A stretch of DNA of 64,000 nt from Candidatus Zixiibacteriota bacterium (GCA_040756055.1 JBFLZR010000002.1:274411-338410); one strand, 5' to 3'; shown: positions 18,233-26,556, counted from the stretch's first letter. The notes: a model not told the origin generated them from the sequence alone. Made by a program: numbers and translations.

Positions 18233-18291
18233 ACAGTTCCGCGAGGAGCTCGTTGCGAACACTTTTACTCTCGAAAGGAGCGATGAATGTT
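18233..18291 (+). promoter_or_regulatory. Conserved 5' leader, second copy
   Basis: It aligns without gaps over 59 nt to 14342-14400. The ribosome site GAAAGGAG is identical, and the loop region between the stem arms has diverged most. Substitutions change both arms of the predicted short stem, so pairing is kept in a shifted form (GTT/AAC plus CGC/GCG). Confidence 0.5.
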
Positions 18292-21200
18292 AGGTAGAGT
18301 TACAACCATCCTGGTTGTCTCCGTGCTCGTAGTTGCCGTTATGGCAATGACAGCATTTGCGGCCCAGACAGCGGCCAAAGGCAAAGCATTCAAGAAAATG
18401 AGAGGCGCTCAGGCTTATTCCTTCGACGATGGTCATGGGATGAGCCAACCTAACGGCGAACAGAGAGGTCATAGTACCCTCGGAACAGTCCAGTATTTCT
18501 CCTCGTCCGCATCGCCAGGGAGAATCGTTGGCGGTACCGTCTATGAGTACCAGCACAACTGTTCCATGGGACGAATGATCGAGACCGGACCGCATTCCGG
18601 AATCACCGGCCCGGCAACAGTGCACTTCGGCTGGATGTACATGGCTACAGCCGAAGACTTCAACCACTACCGATCCTACGCCTACAACGCCTACAGCACC
18701 GCCAACCACCAGTACGCCGGGGAATATGTCCTACATGAAGACCCCTATTCAGGCTACGTCAACGTGGATGTAACGCCCGATAACCGTGGTATCGTCGGTG
18801 GCCATACCGATCTCCACAGTTCCATACCGTATCAGCCGCAGATTCACTTTGACGCCTGTTCGGCTTGCGAAGACTTCGCCGCCTTCGTGCGTGTCCCCGA
18901 TTCTGTCGCGGGTTACCCGGCAGAAGCAGCTGAAACCTCCTGGCCGAAATTCTTCTTCCAGTTCGGATCCGATACCGTACTTCACATAGCTGCTATGGAA
19001 GACGCCGGACGCCTCTATATGAAGTATTTCAGGTGCGTTGGCTATGAGGGCGTGGGCACATGGGACTATCCCCCCTATGTCATCGACACGGTCGAAGATA
19101 TCGCTCAAGATATCACCGGTGAGAGACTCGGTGACCGCGTCTGTATGTCGTGGTTCGCCTGCCCGCCATATCAAGAACCATGGTGCGATACCTGCTCCGG
19201 ACTGCCTACCCCCGGATACGATGGTACCGGATGGGCTCAGATGGACAACGATATATACATCCAGACTTCCGATGATCAGGGCGTAACGTGGAATCCCCGA
19301 CAGAACATAACCAACGTGGGGCCCTATGGCGAACCCGCCTGGAAAGCCTATTGTGATGCTTCCATCCTGTTTGACCAATCCGGTTATCTCCACCTCATTT
19401 GGCACGGATGCCCGTGGCCGGCTGACCCGGAACTCGACGCCATATTCGAGGAAGATTGGGACCAGGTCGAAGCCCGTCTGTTCCACTGGTCCGAAAACGT
19501 ACCGTACATCCGTACTATCGCGGACCACAACTACTCGTCCGGCGATAGCTGCGGACCTCCGATCTGGGGTATTAACGTCGCCAAGATGACTCTATCTGAA
19601 TGTGACGGTAAACTCTATGCCCTCTTCACCCAATTTAACGACATCCCGAACAATGTCGAAAACGACTGCGCCGAATGGGGTTATCCCGATGTCTACTGGG
19701 GCGCCGCTAATGGCGACCTCTGGGTGTCCATATCCTCCGACGGCGGTATGACGTGGGATGCCCAACGTAACCTGACCAACTCCTACAGCCCCCATTGCGA
19801 CCCCGTAGCTGGCGAAGACTGCCAGAACGACTACTGGGCCTCAATGGTACGCTGGGGACGTCAGGTGCAAACCGGTGAGGACTGGTCCGCCGCCGAAATC
19901 GTCGACCCGTCCGGCGGGGCATCTCCGACCGACTTTTACCTCGACATCCAGTATGTAAACGATATCGACGCTGGCGGTGCCGTACAGGACGAAGGCACCT
20001 GGCAGTACTGCCCGATCAAATGGTTCCGCATGCCGTGTGTTGAGCCCGTCGCCGCGCCGCTGGCTATTTTCACTCCTACCAGGTACGGCGATCCGGCCTG
20101 GGGTCACCCCGGTGAGCAGGTCGACTCGTTCATCACAATCGAAAACGCCGGTAACATGGAACTCAACTGGACCGCCACGGTCGAAGAATACAACGGCGCT
20201 GCCGGTTGGCTGCGAATGGGAAGCTACGCCGGCACCATCCCCTCGGGCATGGGCAACGTTGCCACGGCCGAAGTCATCTTCAACTATGGTGGCGCCCAGA
20301 CCGAACACATCGTGCTCGAAGGTGCTCTGGTTTTCAACGGTAACGATCCGAAATTACCTAAGACCATACCGGTTAGTTTCATAGTCACCGACACCGTCCA
20401 ACCTCCCGTTTTCGACACCGTTCACACCGATTGTCTGGCCCTGATGGTGTCGTCGACCGGGAATATGGGTAACAGCGGCCGGGCCGGAGTTACAATGGAC
20501 TACATCAGATCCGGTGACTGCGATCCCAACGCTACCAATTACCTGTACGACGGTTCTCCCGTCATTGGGTGGATTAACGATGGCGACACGGCCTTCAACT
20601 GGGCCATTTGGGACGCCACCTGGCTTAACGACAAAGGCTTCCGCCCACAGTACGGCGAACTGCCGACCAAAACTTGTGAGCCCCTCAATGCCGAGGTGTT
20701 CCACTCCGGTATATTCACAACACACGACACCACGATCGCATTCGAGAAAATCTCCGTCGCTCCGCTGGATGACTGTCCATTCGTCCTGCAGTATATGAAA
20801 GTATACTCGTTTGACGGCAATGCTCATTCCGGCCTCATGATCGGCGAAGGAATCGACTGGGATATCCCGTGGGATTACCACGACGATGATCCCGAAGGCG
20901 ATGTCTGGACCGTGTGCAACTATGGCGGCTTTGATGTCACCAGAAGCCTCGTGTACCAACAGGGATATGAGGCATCCTGGGATAACGGCGATCCTGATGC
21001 CGACTGTCAGAGAAACGATGCTCGCTTTGGCGGCAACGCCTTTGTTGAATCATACTTCAACGGCGCTCACGCCGCCAGCGTCCCCTACAGCGGTTTTGTC
21101 CAGGAAAACGAACTGCTGCAGAGTGTCGATGGCTTCATAGCTGGTCTCTTTTACCAGGAGATGATGAATCCGGGCTTGTCCGCCACCGACTCTATTGAAG

Positions 21201-21625
21201 ACCTGCACTCGGCCATGTGCTTCACACCCTCGCTGGACCTCGGCGCCACCGACTACTACGAGGTTGTGACGGTTCTGGCCACAGTACATGAAGGCGATCT
21301 TGGGGATCTGCTGGCCGCCGTTGACGCCGGCAAGGCCTGGTACACCGCCAACGGCGGCATGACCATGTTTGCCGATGTCGATGGCGAAAACGGAATCGAC
21401 GTATGCGGGTTCTGCTGCGAAATCATGGGCGACCTCAACGACGATAAGTATCTCGACCCGCTGGATATCACCTTCTTCGTGAACTGGCTGTGGAAGGGTG
21501 GCCCGCCACCGCCTTGCGAAGACCAGGTCGATGTTAACGGCGATGGAGCCGATGACCCGCTCGATCTTACCCATCTTGTAAACTATGTTTGGAAAGGCGG
21601 CCCACCACCGGTGCCATGTCAATGA
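18287..21625 (+). CDS. Secreted Asp-box (sialidase-fold) protein with C-terminal dockerin-like repeats, paralogue 2
   Basis: A 1112-residue paralogue of the preceding protein with the same order: signal peptide, N-terminal Asp-box region (SDDQGVTWNPRQN, SSDGGMTWDAQRN), BACON/Ig-like domain (ENAGNMELNWTATVEEYNG), a conserved middle block (CDPNATNYLYDGSPVIGW) and two dockerin-like units. Here the second unit keeps better calcium ligands (DVNGDGADDPLDL) than in paralogue 1. No cohesin gene lies in the window, so the dockerin-like tails may serve surface attachment or only structure. It begins at ATG 18287, 6 nt after GAAAGGAG, and is followed by two hairpins. Confidence 0.85.
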   Translation: MLGRVTTILVVSVLVVAVMAMTAFAAQTAAKGKAFKKMRGAQAYSFDDGHGMSQPNGEQRGHSTLGTVQYFSSSASPGRIVGGTVYEYQHNCSMGRMIETGPHSGITGPATVHFGWMYMATAEDFNHYRSYAYNAYSTANHQYAGEYVLHEDPYSGYVNVDVTPDNRGIVGGHTDLHSSIPYQPQIHFDACSACEDFAAFVRVPDSVAGYPAEAAETSWPKFFFQFGSDTVLHIAAMEDAGRLYMKYFRCVGYEGVGTWDYPPYVIDTVEDIAQDITGERLGDRVCMSWFACPPYQEPWCDTCSGLPTPGYDGTGWAQMDNDIYIQTSDDQGVTWNPRQNITNVGPYGEPAWKAYCDASILFDQSGYLHLIWHGCPWPADPELDAIFEEDWDQVEARLFHWSENVPYIRTIADHNYSSGDSCGPPIWGINVAKMTLSECDGKLYALFTQFNDIPNNVENDCAEWGYPDVYWGAANGDLWVSISSDGGMTWDAQRNLTNSYSPHCDPVAGEDCQNDYWASMVRWGRQVQTGEDWSAAEIVDPSGGASPTDFYLDIQYVNDIDAGGAVQDEGTWQYCPIKWFRMPCVEPVAAPLAIFTPTRYGDPAWGHPGEQVDSFITIENAGNMELNWTATVEEYNGAAGWLRMGSYAGTIPSGMGNVATAEVIFNYGGAQTEHIVLEGALVFNGNDPKLPKTIPVSFIVTDTVQPPVFDTVHTDCLALMVSSTGNMGNSGRAGVTMDYIRSGDCDPNATNYLYDGSPVIGWINDGDTAFNWAIWDATWLNDKGFRPQYGELPTKTCEPLNAEVFHSGIFTTHDTTIAFEKISVAPLDDCPFVLQYMKVYSFDGNAHSGLMIGEGIDWDIPWDYHDDDPEGDVWTVCNYGGFDVTRSLVYQQGYEASWDNGDPDADCQRNDARFGGNAFVESYFNGAHAASVPYSGFVQENELLQSVDGFIAGLFYQEMMNPGLSATDSIEDLHSAMCFTPSLDLGATDYYEVVTVLATVHEGDLGDLLAAVDAGKAWYTANGGMTMFADVDGENGIDVCGFCCEIMGDLNDDKYLDPLDITFFVNWLWKGGPPPPCEDQVDVNGDGADDPLDLTHLVNYVWKGGPPPVPCQ

Positions 21626-21683
21626 TCTTGGCGCCTGGGCAAACGACTTTATTGGAGTAAAAACACAGAAATAGCGCGATTGC

Positions 21684-21715
21684 TTGAGCAGGCCTTACCA
21701 AAAAGGCCTGCTCAA
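21684..21715 (+). terminator. Strong hairpin after paralogue 2
   Basis: A perfect 13-bp stem TTGAGCAGGCCTT / AAGGCCTGCTCAA with a 6-nt loop lies 58 bp after the stop codon. It lacks a U-tract. Confidence 0.5.
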
Positions 21716-21762
21716 TTCAAAACCTCGGGATTTGGACGGTCCTGAGATTTAGAAAAAACAAC

Positions 21763-21800
21763 AAAGCCACTTCGACACAAACCGAAGTGGCTTTCTTTTT
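21763..21800 (+). terminator. Rho-independent terminator after paralogue 2
   Basis: The 12-bp stem AAAGCCACTTCG / CGAAGTGGCTTT (21763-21774 with 21783-21794) is followed directly by CTTTTT. This is a classic intrinsic terminator for the upstream plus-strand gene. Confidence 0.8.
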
Positions 21801-21801
21801 A

Positions 21802-21924
21802 CTGAACATTCTATTCCACTGAATTTCTTGTTCTACTGGACTTTCTACCTCACTGGATTCATTTCCCTGCTGGACTTACCCCCTCATCGTATCCACTGCC
21901 CGCTGAACTTACTTCCTCGGCTGG
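21802..21924. repeat. Degenerate ~17-bp tandem repeat
   Basis: About seven units begin with CTGGA, CTGAA or similar at a 16-18 bp step (21802, 21819, 21836, 21853, 21870, 21887, 21903). The consensus is roughly CTGGACTTNCTNCCTCA. Units have drifted and no gene is coded, so it looks like a decayed minisatellite. Confidence 0.55.
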
Positions 21925-21929
21925 TCTAC

Positions 21930-21989
21930 AGCAGCCGCAGGGCAGAACCCTCTTCCACAAAAGATCATAATCGTAAGCGGTTCTGCCAA
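21930..21989. repeat. 60-bp hairpin repeat, copy 1
   Basis: It is identical to 23558-23617 at 58 of 60 positions. Ends pair as GGCAGAACC / GGTTCTGCC around a loop containing agatcataatcgt. The two copies are in the same orientation and bracket the pentapeptide/membrane gene. Confidence 0.85.
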
Positions 21990-22170
21990 TCTCGGATATT
22001 AACGCTTTCAACACCTCGATACGATTGAAGGGTCTTTTCACCACTTATGAATCGTCTACTTGACAGGGAAGTTCATGCGCCCTCCAGCCAAGTTCCATCG
22101 CCCGTCCAGGAGAATTCCACGTAGGCTCCAGTAGTGTCGCCTGACCCGGCCAGCGGTTTTCCGCACTAAA

Positions 22171-23514
22171 TCATTCGCCTAATGGCTTTTTGGGCGTAAA
22201 TTTACGTCGAACAGCTATAACTAGAAAAGAGAGCAGTACGACATTTGTAGCTGTTTCAAAGATGAGAACTACCTTCTGCAAGCTGTCTGACGCTGGCGAC
22301 AACTCATGCTTTCGGTCGATTGTTGAAAGAGATAGGTTGGACCCAACCGTTGACCAATAATCACTCCAGAAGTGAGAAGGGTAGCCGCTCAAAGTAATAT
22401 CGTAATTCACGTGCTTTATCACTTCCTGTCCGTTCACTTCCCTATGCACGTTAATACCCAGACTGAGCAACCAGAGCGGAAAAAGCGCCCATACAATACA
22501 TAACCATAAAACGGGGCGCCAGACCGATGCACCGAAGTTGGATACCAATTGATAACATCTGCTTAGGAATCTTGATACCCGACCATAATCAGAAACTCTG
22601 CGTCTTAATACAAGCTGCCCGACATAGAAGTGATTCGCCAGGTCGAAATCCGAATGGTCATAGAAATACTTTTCGAGATATCGATAACAGTCGATTACCT
22701 TGATCGGATCACTTTTGTGCTGGATCTCGTCTCTTATCATTTTTCTTGGCCAGGGTCGCCACCACTTTTTATCTTCGTACCACTTTTGGATATTGGAGAA
22801 CTCTATTCTAACCTGGTCTCTGGGGAGACTAGATATCTTCAGTCCCTGGAGATTGGCCGCGCTAAGTCGCATTCCCGCAATCTCTCCGGCGAATCGAAAC
22901 TCAAGATTGGCTAGTCCGTGAAATTCGCATTGGTGAAAGTTGAGCCACTCATTAGGTGAATCGAATGCCAGAGTAGCCCAGGCGAAAATCGCTACATCTT
23001 TAAACTTCGTTGCAATGAACTCCGGCATGGCGTGAAAGTGGCAGGCCCGAAATCTCACTTCCTTGTGAAAAATCGCACTCGTGAAAATCACTCTATCTTG
23101 AAAGTGTACCTGCTTCTGCCGGTCATAGGGGTTGTTGTCGTCGCTAAAATCAGCCGTTCCCAGGAACTCCGACCCGAAAAAGGTCGTATAGCTCGGAAAG
23201 TGAATACCACGAAACGAGACATCCCCGTAGAATTTGCATTGCGGCGCATAGAAAGGCTTGCGTACAGCTGCCGGATACTTGAATTCCACCTTTGGAAACA
23301 CAAATCCCGCGAGATCAATATCTTTGCACTCTTGAGCGGAACTCTGGCGTCTGATCTCCTCTAAAATTGGCTCTAGAGGTTTGTCAGGATCATCCAGGTG
23401 AAAGATGCAATACCCATCCTTGACGGCCTCCCGCCCGCACCGACGATCCAATGGGCTGAAGTTGACGCCCTGCCGTATTGCTATCTGATATCTTATACTA
23501 CAGGTTTCTGGCAT
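22171..23514 (-). CDS. Pentapeptide-repeat membrane protein with N-terminal Cys/His cluster
   Basis: A 447-residue protein. The N-terminus (CGREAVKDGYCIFH) has a Cys/His cluster that may bind zinc, as in some pentapeptide proteins. Residues about 65-230 show pentapeptide-like F/A-x-F periodicity (CKFYGDVSFRG, CHFHAMPEF, CEFHGLANLEF). A soluble helical stretch follows. Two hydrophobic segments lie near the C-terminus (WLCIVWALFPLWLLSLGI and VVLIFETATNVVLLSFLVIAV). Between them, SDYWSTVGSNLSLSTI loosely recalls the pore loop of two-helix ion channels. A membrane effector is possible but unproven. Base composition is more AT-rich than the neighbours, and 60-bp repeats lie on both sides. Confidence 0.68.
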   Translation of the reverse strand: MPETCSIRYQIAIRQGVNFSPLDRRCGREAVKDGYCIFHLDDPDKPLEPILEEIRRQSSAQECKDIDLAGFVFPKVEFKYPAAVRKPFYAPQCKFYGDVSFRGIHFPSYTTFFGSEFLGTADFSDDNNPYDRQKQVHFQDRVIFTSAIFHKEVRFRACHFHAMPEFIATKFKDVAIFAWATLAFDSPNEWLNFHQCEFHGLANLEFRFAGEIAGMRLSAANLQGLKISSLPRDQVRIEFSNIQKWYEDKKWWRPWPRKMIRDEIQHKSDPIKVIDCYRYLEKYFYDHSDFDLANHFYVGQLVLRRRVSDYGRVSRFLSRCYQLVSNFGASVWRPVLWLCIVWALFPLWLLSLGINVHREVNGQEVIKHVNYDITLSGYPSHFWSDYWSTVGSNLSLSTIDRKHELSPASDSLQKVVLIFETATNVVLLSFLVIAVRRKFTPKKPLGE

Positions 23515-23557
23515 TCATTCCTCTCTAGGCGACAACTATTCGTCCTAAATATAATCC

Positions 23558-23617
23558 AGCAGCCGTAGGGCAGAACCCTCTTCCACAAAAGATCATAATC
23601 GTCAGCGGTTCTGCCAA
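23558..23617. repeat. 60-bp hairpin repeat, copy 2
   Basis: Second copy of the repeat at 21930-21989, same orientation, two mismatches. It lies 43 bp upstream of the start of the pentapeptide gene, in the gap to the PD-(D/E)XK-like gene. Confidence 0.85.
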
Positions 23618-23702
23618 GAGCCTTGCCTGAACTAGGAATCGGCATTATTCGACCTCCCTCACACTAACGGTATTTCAGGGTAATAAACAGGTGCCTTCTT
23701 GC

Positions 23703-24137
23703 TCAGTCTACCTTGTTATCTCCGCTACCAATTATTCTATCCCAGGCTTCACAATACTCGTCTGAATCGTAAAACTTCGCACTCAGCCACCAAGACACTT
23801 GACCGTCTTTTTCATTGTGGACCGCATTGCTTCGGACTTCCTGGGCGGTCAAAACAAACGCGCTGGGTTCATCGTGGACGTTGTACAAGACCACCCAAAA
23901 GTCTCCCATGATCTTCTCAACCGAATTACCCAAGGGCACGTCCATTCGCCGACTGAGAGATTTCACCTGCACTCCAACATAATTGGAGCCGGTAGAGTCA
24001 TAAGCGACCAAGTCAATACCTCGCGCATTCCTGGCTGTTGGCATGACATTCCAACCCAACTGCGACAGCCTAAAACAGACGTAGTGCAATCCGACGTTTC
24101 CCGTAATTTGGGGACTTCTCTTGGTTTTCTCTGGCAC
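23703..24137 (-). CDS. Small PD-(D/E)XK nuclease-fold protein
   Basis: A 144-residue protein starting at GTG 24137 after AGGGGAGA. The core ARGIDLVAYDSTGSNYVGVQVKS fits the D-x(n)-(D/E)XK pattern: Asp in GIDLV, then QVK with Gln where Glu is usual. Similar small proteins are stand-alone restriction-endonuclease-like or DUF4365-like proteins and some are inactive. The helix at residues about 10-32 (ITGNVGLHYVCFRLSQLGW) fits the first helix of that fold. The gene sits in an AT-rich accessory patch between the pentapeptide gene and a tRNA. Nuclease activity is inferred from fold only. Confidence 0.62.
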   Translation of the reverse strand: MPEKTKRSPQITGNVGLHYVCFRLSQLGWNVMPTARNARGIDLVAYDSTGSNYVGVQVKSLSRRMDVPLGNSVEKIMGDFWVVLYNVHDEPSAFVLTAQEVRSNAVHNEKDGQVSWWLSAKFYDSDEYCEAWDRIIGSGDNKVD

Positions 24138-24141
24138 CCTA

Positions 24142-24234
24142 TTATCTCCCCTTCTTGCCGCGCAACTTATCCAACTTCACCCATTCACCGTTCATGTCTT
24201 TGTACGTCCAAAATCGCCAGCCATTGGTTATACC
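24142..24234 (-). pseudogene. Possible C-terminal gene fragment (about 30 codons)
   Basis: The minus-strand frame between two stops reads GITNGWRFWTYKDMNGEW, then VKLDKLRGKKGR and stop. The composition is protein-like but no start codon is present. The stop lies 4 bp before GTG 24137 of the next gene, as in an operon. It may be the remnant of a gene once located upstream of the PD-(D/E)XK-like gene. Confidence 0.25.
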
Positions 24235-24567
24235 TTAATGCCATAATTCCAGCTTCTGTGGTTTCTTGAGGTACCACCGAATTTAAGCTCGTCGGCAACC
24301 AACTTATCGACTGCGCTGTTTACTAAACCTTACGATAGCAGTTGATTCCAGAATGCCTGGTTGACTGAGAAGTAGTGCCGGTTCCGACTTGATCCGGTCG
24401 CAGGGTTCAGACCTGCGAAAAGTGTCAAGACCCGTTCTCAAGAACGGCACTAGATTCGACTCTTCCATTGGAGGATCCTCCCAGATTATATGTCACAATC
24501 CCGTCACATGGTCGTTTTAAGTAGGATACTGAAGTTGTAAGTGATTTTCAAGTAAAAGGATAAATAA

Positions 24568-24641
24568 TAGCGGTGCAGGGACTTGAACCCCGGACACGCG
24601 GATTATGATTCCGCTGCTCTAACCAGCTGAGCTACACCGCC
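24568..24641 (-). tRNA. tRNA-Met (anticodon CAT)
   Basis: A complete cloverleaf on the minus strand, 74 nt including the discriminator A. The acceptor GGCGGTG pairs with CACCGCT (one G-U pair at the end). The D-arm is AGCTCAGCTGGTTAGAGC. The anticodon stem is GCGGA/TCCGC around the loop ATCATAA, giving CAT. The T-arm is CCGGGGTTCAAGTCCCTG. CCA is not encoded. It resembles elongator tRNA-Met. A lysidine-modified tRNA-Ile is the alternative, as both read CAT in DNA. Confidence 0.93.
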
Positions 24642-24712
24642 ATTATCAACCAAACTCGTAGCCAGTCAATTTATCAAAAATCGCGGCTTAGTCAAGAAAT
24701 TACTACCAACAC

Positions 24713-24756
24713 AAAAAAAATCCACACCGCATCTCACATCGACTCACAGCGTGGAT
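24713..24756 (-). terminator. Intrinsic terminator on the minus strand, upstream of the tRNA
   Basis: On the minus strand ATCCAC (24756-24751) pairs with GTGGAT at the other end, with further inner pairing, followed by eight T. It ends some minus-strand transcript coming from the lpd side before the tRNA. Confidence 0.65.
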
Positions 24757-24800
24757 ATAGCCTATCAAAAAAGGGCCGGAACAAGCTCTACTCAATCGAA

Positions 24801-24831
24801 AAAGGAGTTCCCCCTCACTAGGAACTCCTTT
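24801..24831 (-). terminator. Hairpin terminator downstream of lpd
   Basis: The perfect 11-bp stem AAAGGAGTTCC / GGAACTCCTTT is followed on the minus strand by TTTTTCG. It is the first terminator after lpd, about 330 bp past its stop. Confidence 0.6.
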
Positions 24832-24926
24832 CTCTCCACCTCTTAAATACCCTTCACCGCCATACTAATATTTAAGAGCAACTAACTTCGTCCCAATATG
24901 AAACAACTTGCGTGCCAAAAGAACAA

Positions 24927-25019
24927 TCAGGACTCAAAAGGACCGTAACTCGTTAGAACATACGAATCTTCCGGCACGAACCTTGCCTCGATATTCACAC
25001 CATTAACGACAAAACGCAC
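24927..25019 (-). CDS. Possible 30-aa peptide or gene remnant
   Basis: A GTG-started frame of 30 codons with a protein-like sequence (VRFVVNGVNIEARF, then VPEDSYVLTSYGPFES). It lies between lpd and its terminator. The ribosome site is weak. It may be the tail of a decayed gene: an upstream scrap in another frame, GYVVAVPYGTYRDGALG, suggests a frameshift. Low confidence. Confidence 0.25.
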   Translation of the reverse strand: MRFVVNGVNIEARFVPEDSYVLTSYGPFES

Positions 25020-25161
25020 CTAATGCGCCATCCCGGTACGTCCCATACGGTACGGCGACTACGTATCCCATTGAATTACATGCGAATAGCTGCCCAAAAA
25101 TTAGACAGACAAACACGATTGGCCGAAAAGCAGATTTTCCCACCCCGTTAAGTTCTGCGCC

Positions 25162-26556
25162 CTATTTCTTCTTCGCCAGATGTACCGACATCCCATGAAG
25201 GTCGTGTGATGCCTCCATTATCGACTCCGAAATCACGGGATGACCAAAGATCAATGATCCAAGCTCCGTGACCGTTAAACCCCGATTAATGGCAAGCGCC
25301 GCCGCGTGTATAATCTCCGTAGCGTGAACTCCCACTATATGCACACCTAATAGCTTGTCAGTCTTGCGATCACCTATCACCTTCACCTCCCCGGCAATTT
25401 CATTCTCAGCATGCGCTTTGCCCAATACCCTGAGCGGAAAACGACCAACCGCCACCTCATATTTCTCAGCCGCCTCGGCCTCACGCATACCCACCGAGGC
25501 TACCTCGGGATGAGTGAAGATCACCGATGGCACCCCCAGATAATTCACCTCCGCCTTCTCCCCCAGCGCATTATCAACCGCCACCGACCCATCGTGTACC
25601 GCCGTATAAGCCAGAAGTATCTTGCCCCGCACGTCACCAATGGCAAATATGTTGTCGACGCTCGTCCGCATGTCAGCCGATGTCTTGATCGAACGGTTCT
25701 TCTCCAATTCCACCCCGACTTCCTCAAGACCGAGACCTTCAGTATTAAACGACCGGCCAACAGCCACCAGCACCTGGTTACAGTCGACAGATTTACCATT
25801 AGATAGAACAGCGAGAACCCCGGCCTCACCGGGCTTAACAGACTCCACCTTGGTCGAGGTGTGCACCGCAACCTTCATCTTCTTAAGTTCCCGCTCCATG
25901 ACCTTCGAGGTATCCGCATCCTCCATCGGGAGCACCCGCTCCAGCATCTCCACCACCGTCACCTCGACATCCAGAAGCGATAGCATGCACGCCCACTCGC
26001 AACCAATGACGCCCGCGCCTATTATCAGCATGGACTTCGGAAGGTTCCCCAGCTCCAGAAGATGATCCGATGTTAAAATACGTTTGCCGTCCACCGGAAA
26101 CCCGGGAATGTTCGCGCTGCGAGAACCGGTCGCTATTATGATGTTATCCGTCTGAAGCTCGGTTTCCCTATCGTTCTCGTCAGTGACAATCACCGAATTT
26201 TTTCCGCCGATTCTGCCATAACCGGCGAAATGCTCCACTCCATGCGATTTGAAAAGCTGCCCGATCCCCCCAACCAGCATGCCCACAATCTTGTCTTTGC
26301 GAGCGCGCATGGCCACCCAGTCGTAAACCGGCGGCGAAGAAAGCGTTATACCGAATGTCGATGCTTCCTTCATCCGCTTATACTGCTCGGCCGATGCTAT
26401 CAGGGCCTTCGACGGAATACACCCCTTATTCAGACACACTCCGCCCAGCTTGTCCCCCTCCACCACCGCAACTTTAGCTCCCTTCAAGGCAGCCCTGATT
26501 CCAGCCGTGTAACCACCCGGGCCGCCGCCAATAATTACTATATTGTACTTGTCTAT
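25162..26556 (-). CDS. lpdA: Dihydrolipoamide dehydrogenase, apparent AUA start codon
   Basis: The E3 subunit oxidises dihydrolipoamide to lipoamide with NAD. Seen: FAD site VIIGGGPGGY, the redox disulphide GGVCLNKGCIPSK, NAD site LIIGAGVIGCEW, the second FAD motif IFAIGDV, and the C-terminal His-Glu region HATEIIHAAALAI. The length from 26556 is 464 residues, normal for the family. No ATG, GTG or TTG occurs between the preceding in-frame TGA and the FAD motif. The only codon at proper distance (7 nt) from AAAAAGGAG is ATA 26556. The first canonical start, TTG 26487, would delete the FAD motif. No dehydrogenase-complex genes are adjacent. Confidence 0.9.
   Translation of the reverse strand: MDKYNIVIIGGGPGGYTAGIRAALKGAKVAVVEGDKLGGVCLNKGCIPSKALIASAEQYKRMKEASTFGITLSSPPVYDWVAMRARKDKIVGMLVGGIGQLFKSHGVEHFAGYGRIGGKNSVIVTDENDRETELQTDNIIIATGSRSANIPGFPVDGKRILTSDHLLELGNLPKSMLIIGAGVIGCEWACMLSLLDVEVTVVEMLERVLPMEDADTSKVMERELKKMKVAVHTSTKVESVKPGEAGVLAVLSNGKSVDCNQVLVAVGRSFNTEGLGLEEVGVELEKNRSIKTSADMRTSVDNIFAIGDVRGKILLAYTAVHDGSVAVDNALGEKAEVNYLGVPSVIFTHPEVASVGMREAEAAEKYEVAVGRFPLRVLGKAHAENEIAGEVKVIGDRKTDKLLGVHIVGVHATEIIHAAALAINRGLTVTELGSLIFGHPVISESIMEASHDLHGMSVHLAKKK

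Larger units (their letters stand above)
17768..18286. other. 519-bp intergenic region between the two paralogues
   Basis: It holds two hairpins behind the first paralogue and the conserved leader before the second, listed separately. The middle part (about 17870-18230) is AT-rich and shows no gene. I found no promoter with two good boxes and correct spacing. Confidence 0.55.
21626..22170. other. 545-bp intergenic region with terminators and repeats
   Basis: From left to right: two hairpins ending the paralogue-2 transcript, a decayed ~17-bp tandem repeat, and the first copy of a 60-bp hairpin repeat. At 22059-22160 there is an unassigned stretch that, read on the minus strand, gives a short open frame ending in WNLAGGRMNFPVK with no start I would trust. 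Each repeat is listed separately. Confidence 0.55.
24138..25161. other. 1-kb gap with a tRNA, terminators and gene scraps
   Basis: Apart from tRNA-Met and two minus-strand terminators, I see only two protein-like scraps (24142-24234 and 24927-25019). The stretch 24240-24560 shows nothing recognisable. The mix of tRNA, scraps and AT-rich DNA is what an old integration site looks like, but I find no integrase and no att duplication. Confidence 0.5.

Noticed and set aside
22059-22160. Minus-strand short frame with a protein-like end (WNLAGGRMNFPVK)
   Set aside because: No start codon with a ribosome site; other frames over the same bases look equally protein-like and it lies in a repeat-rich gap.
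23703-24137. Restriction endonuclease of a complete restriction-modification system
   Set aside because: The protein is only 144 residues, no methyltransferase is adjacent, and the catalytic Glu of EXK appears as Gln.
24568-24641. Initiator tRNA-fMet
   Set aside because: The acceptor begins with G1 paired to U72, whereas initiator tRNA has a 1-72 mismatch; the body resembles elongator tRNA-Met.
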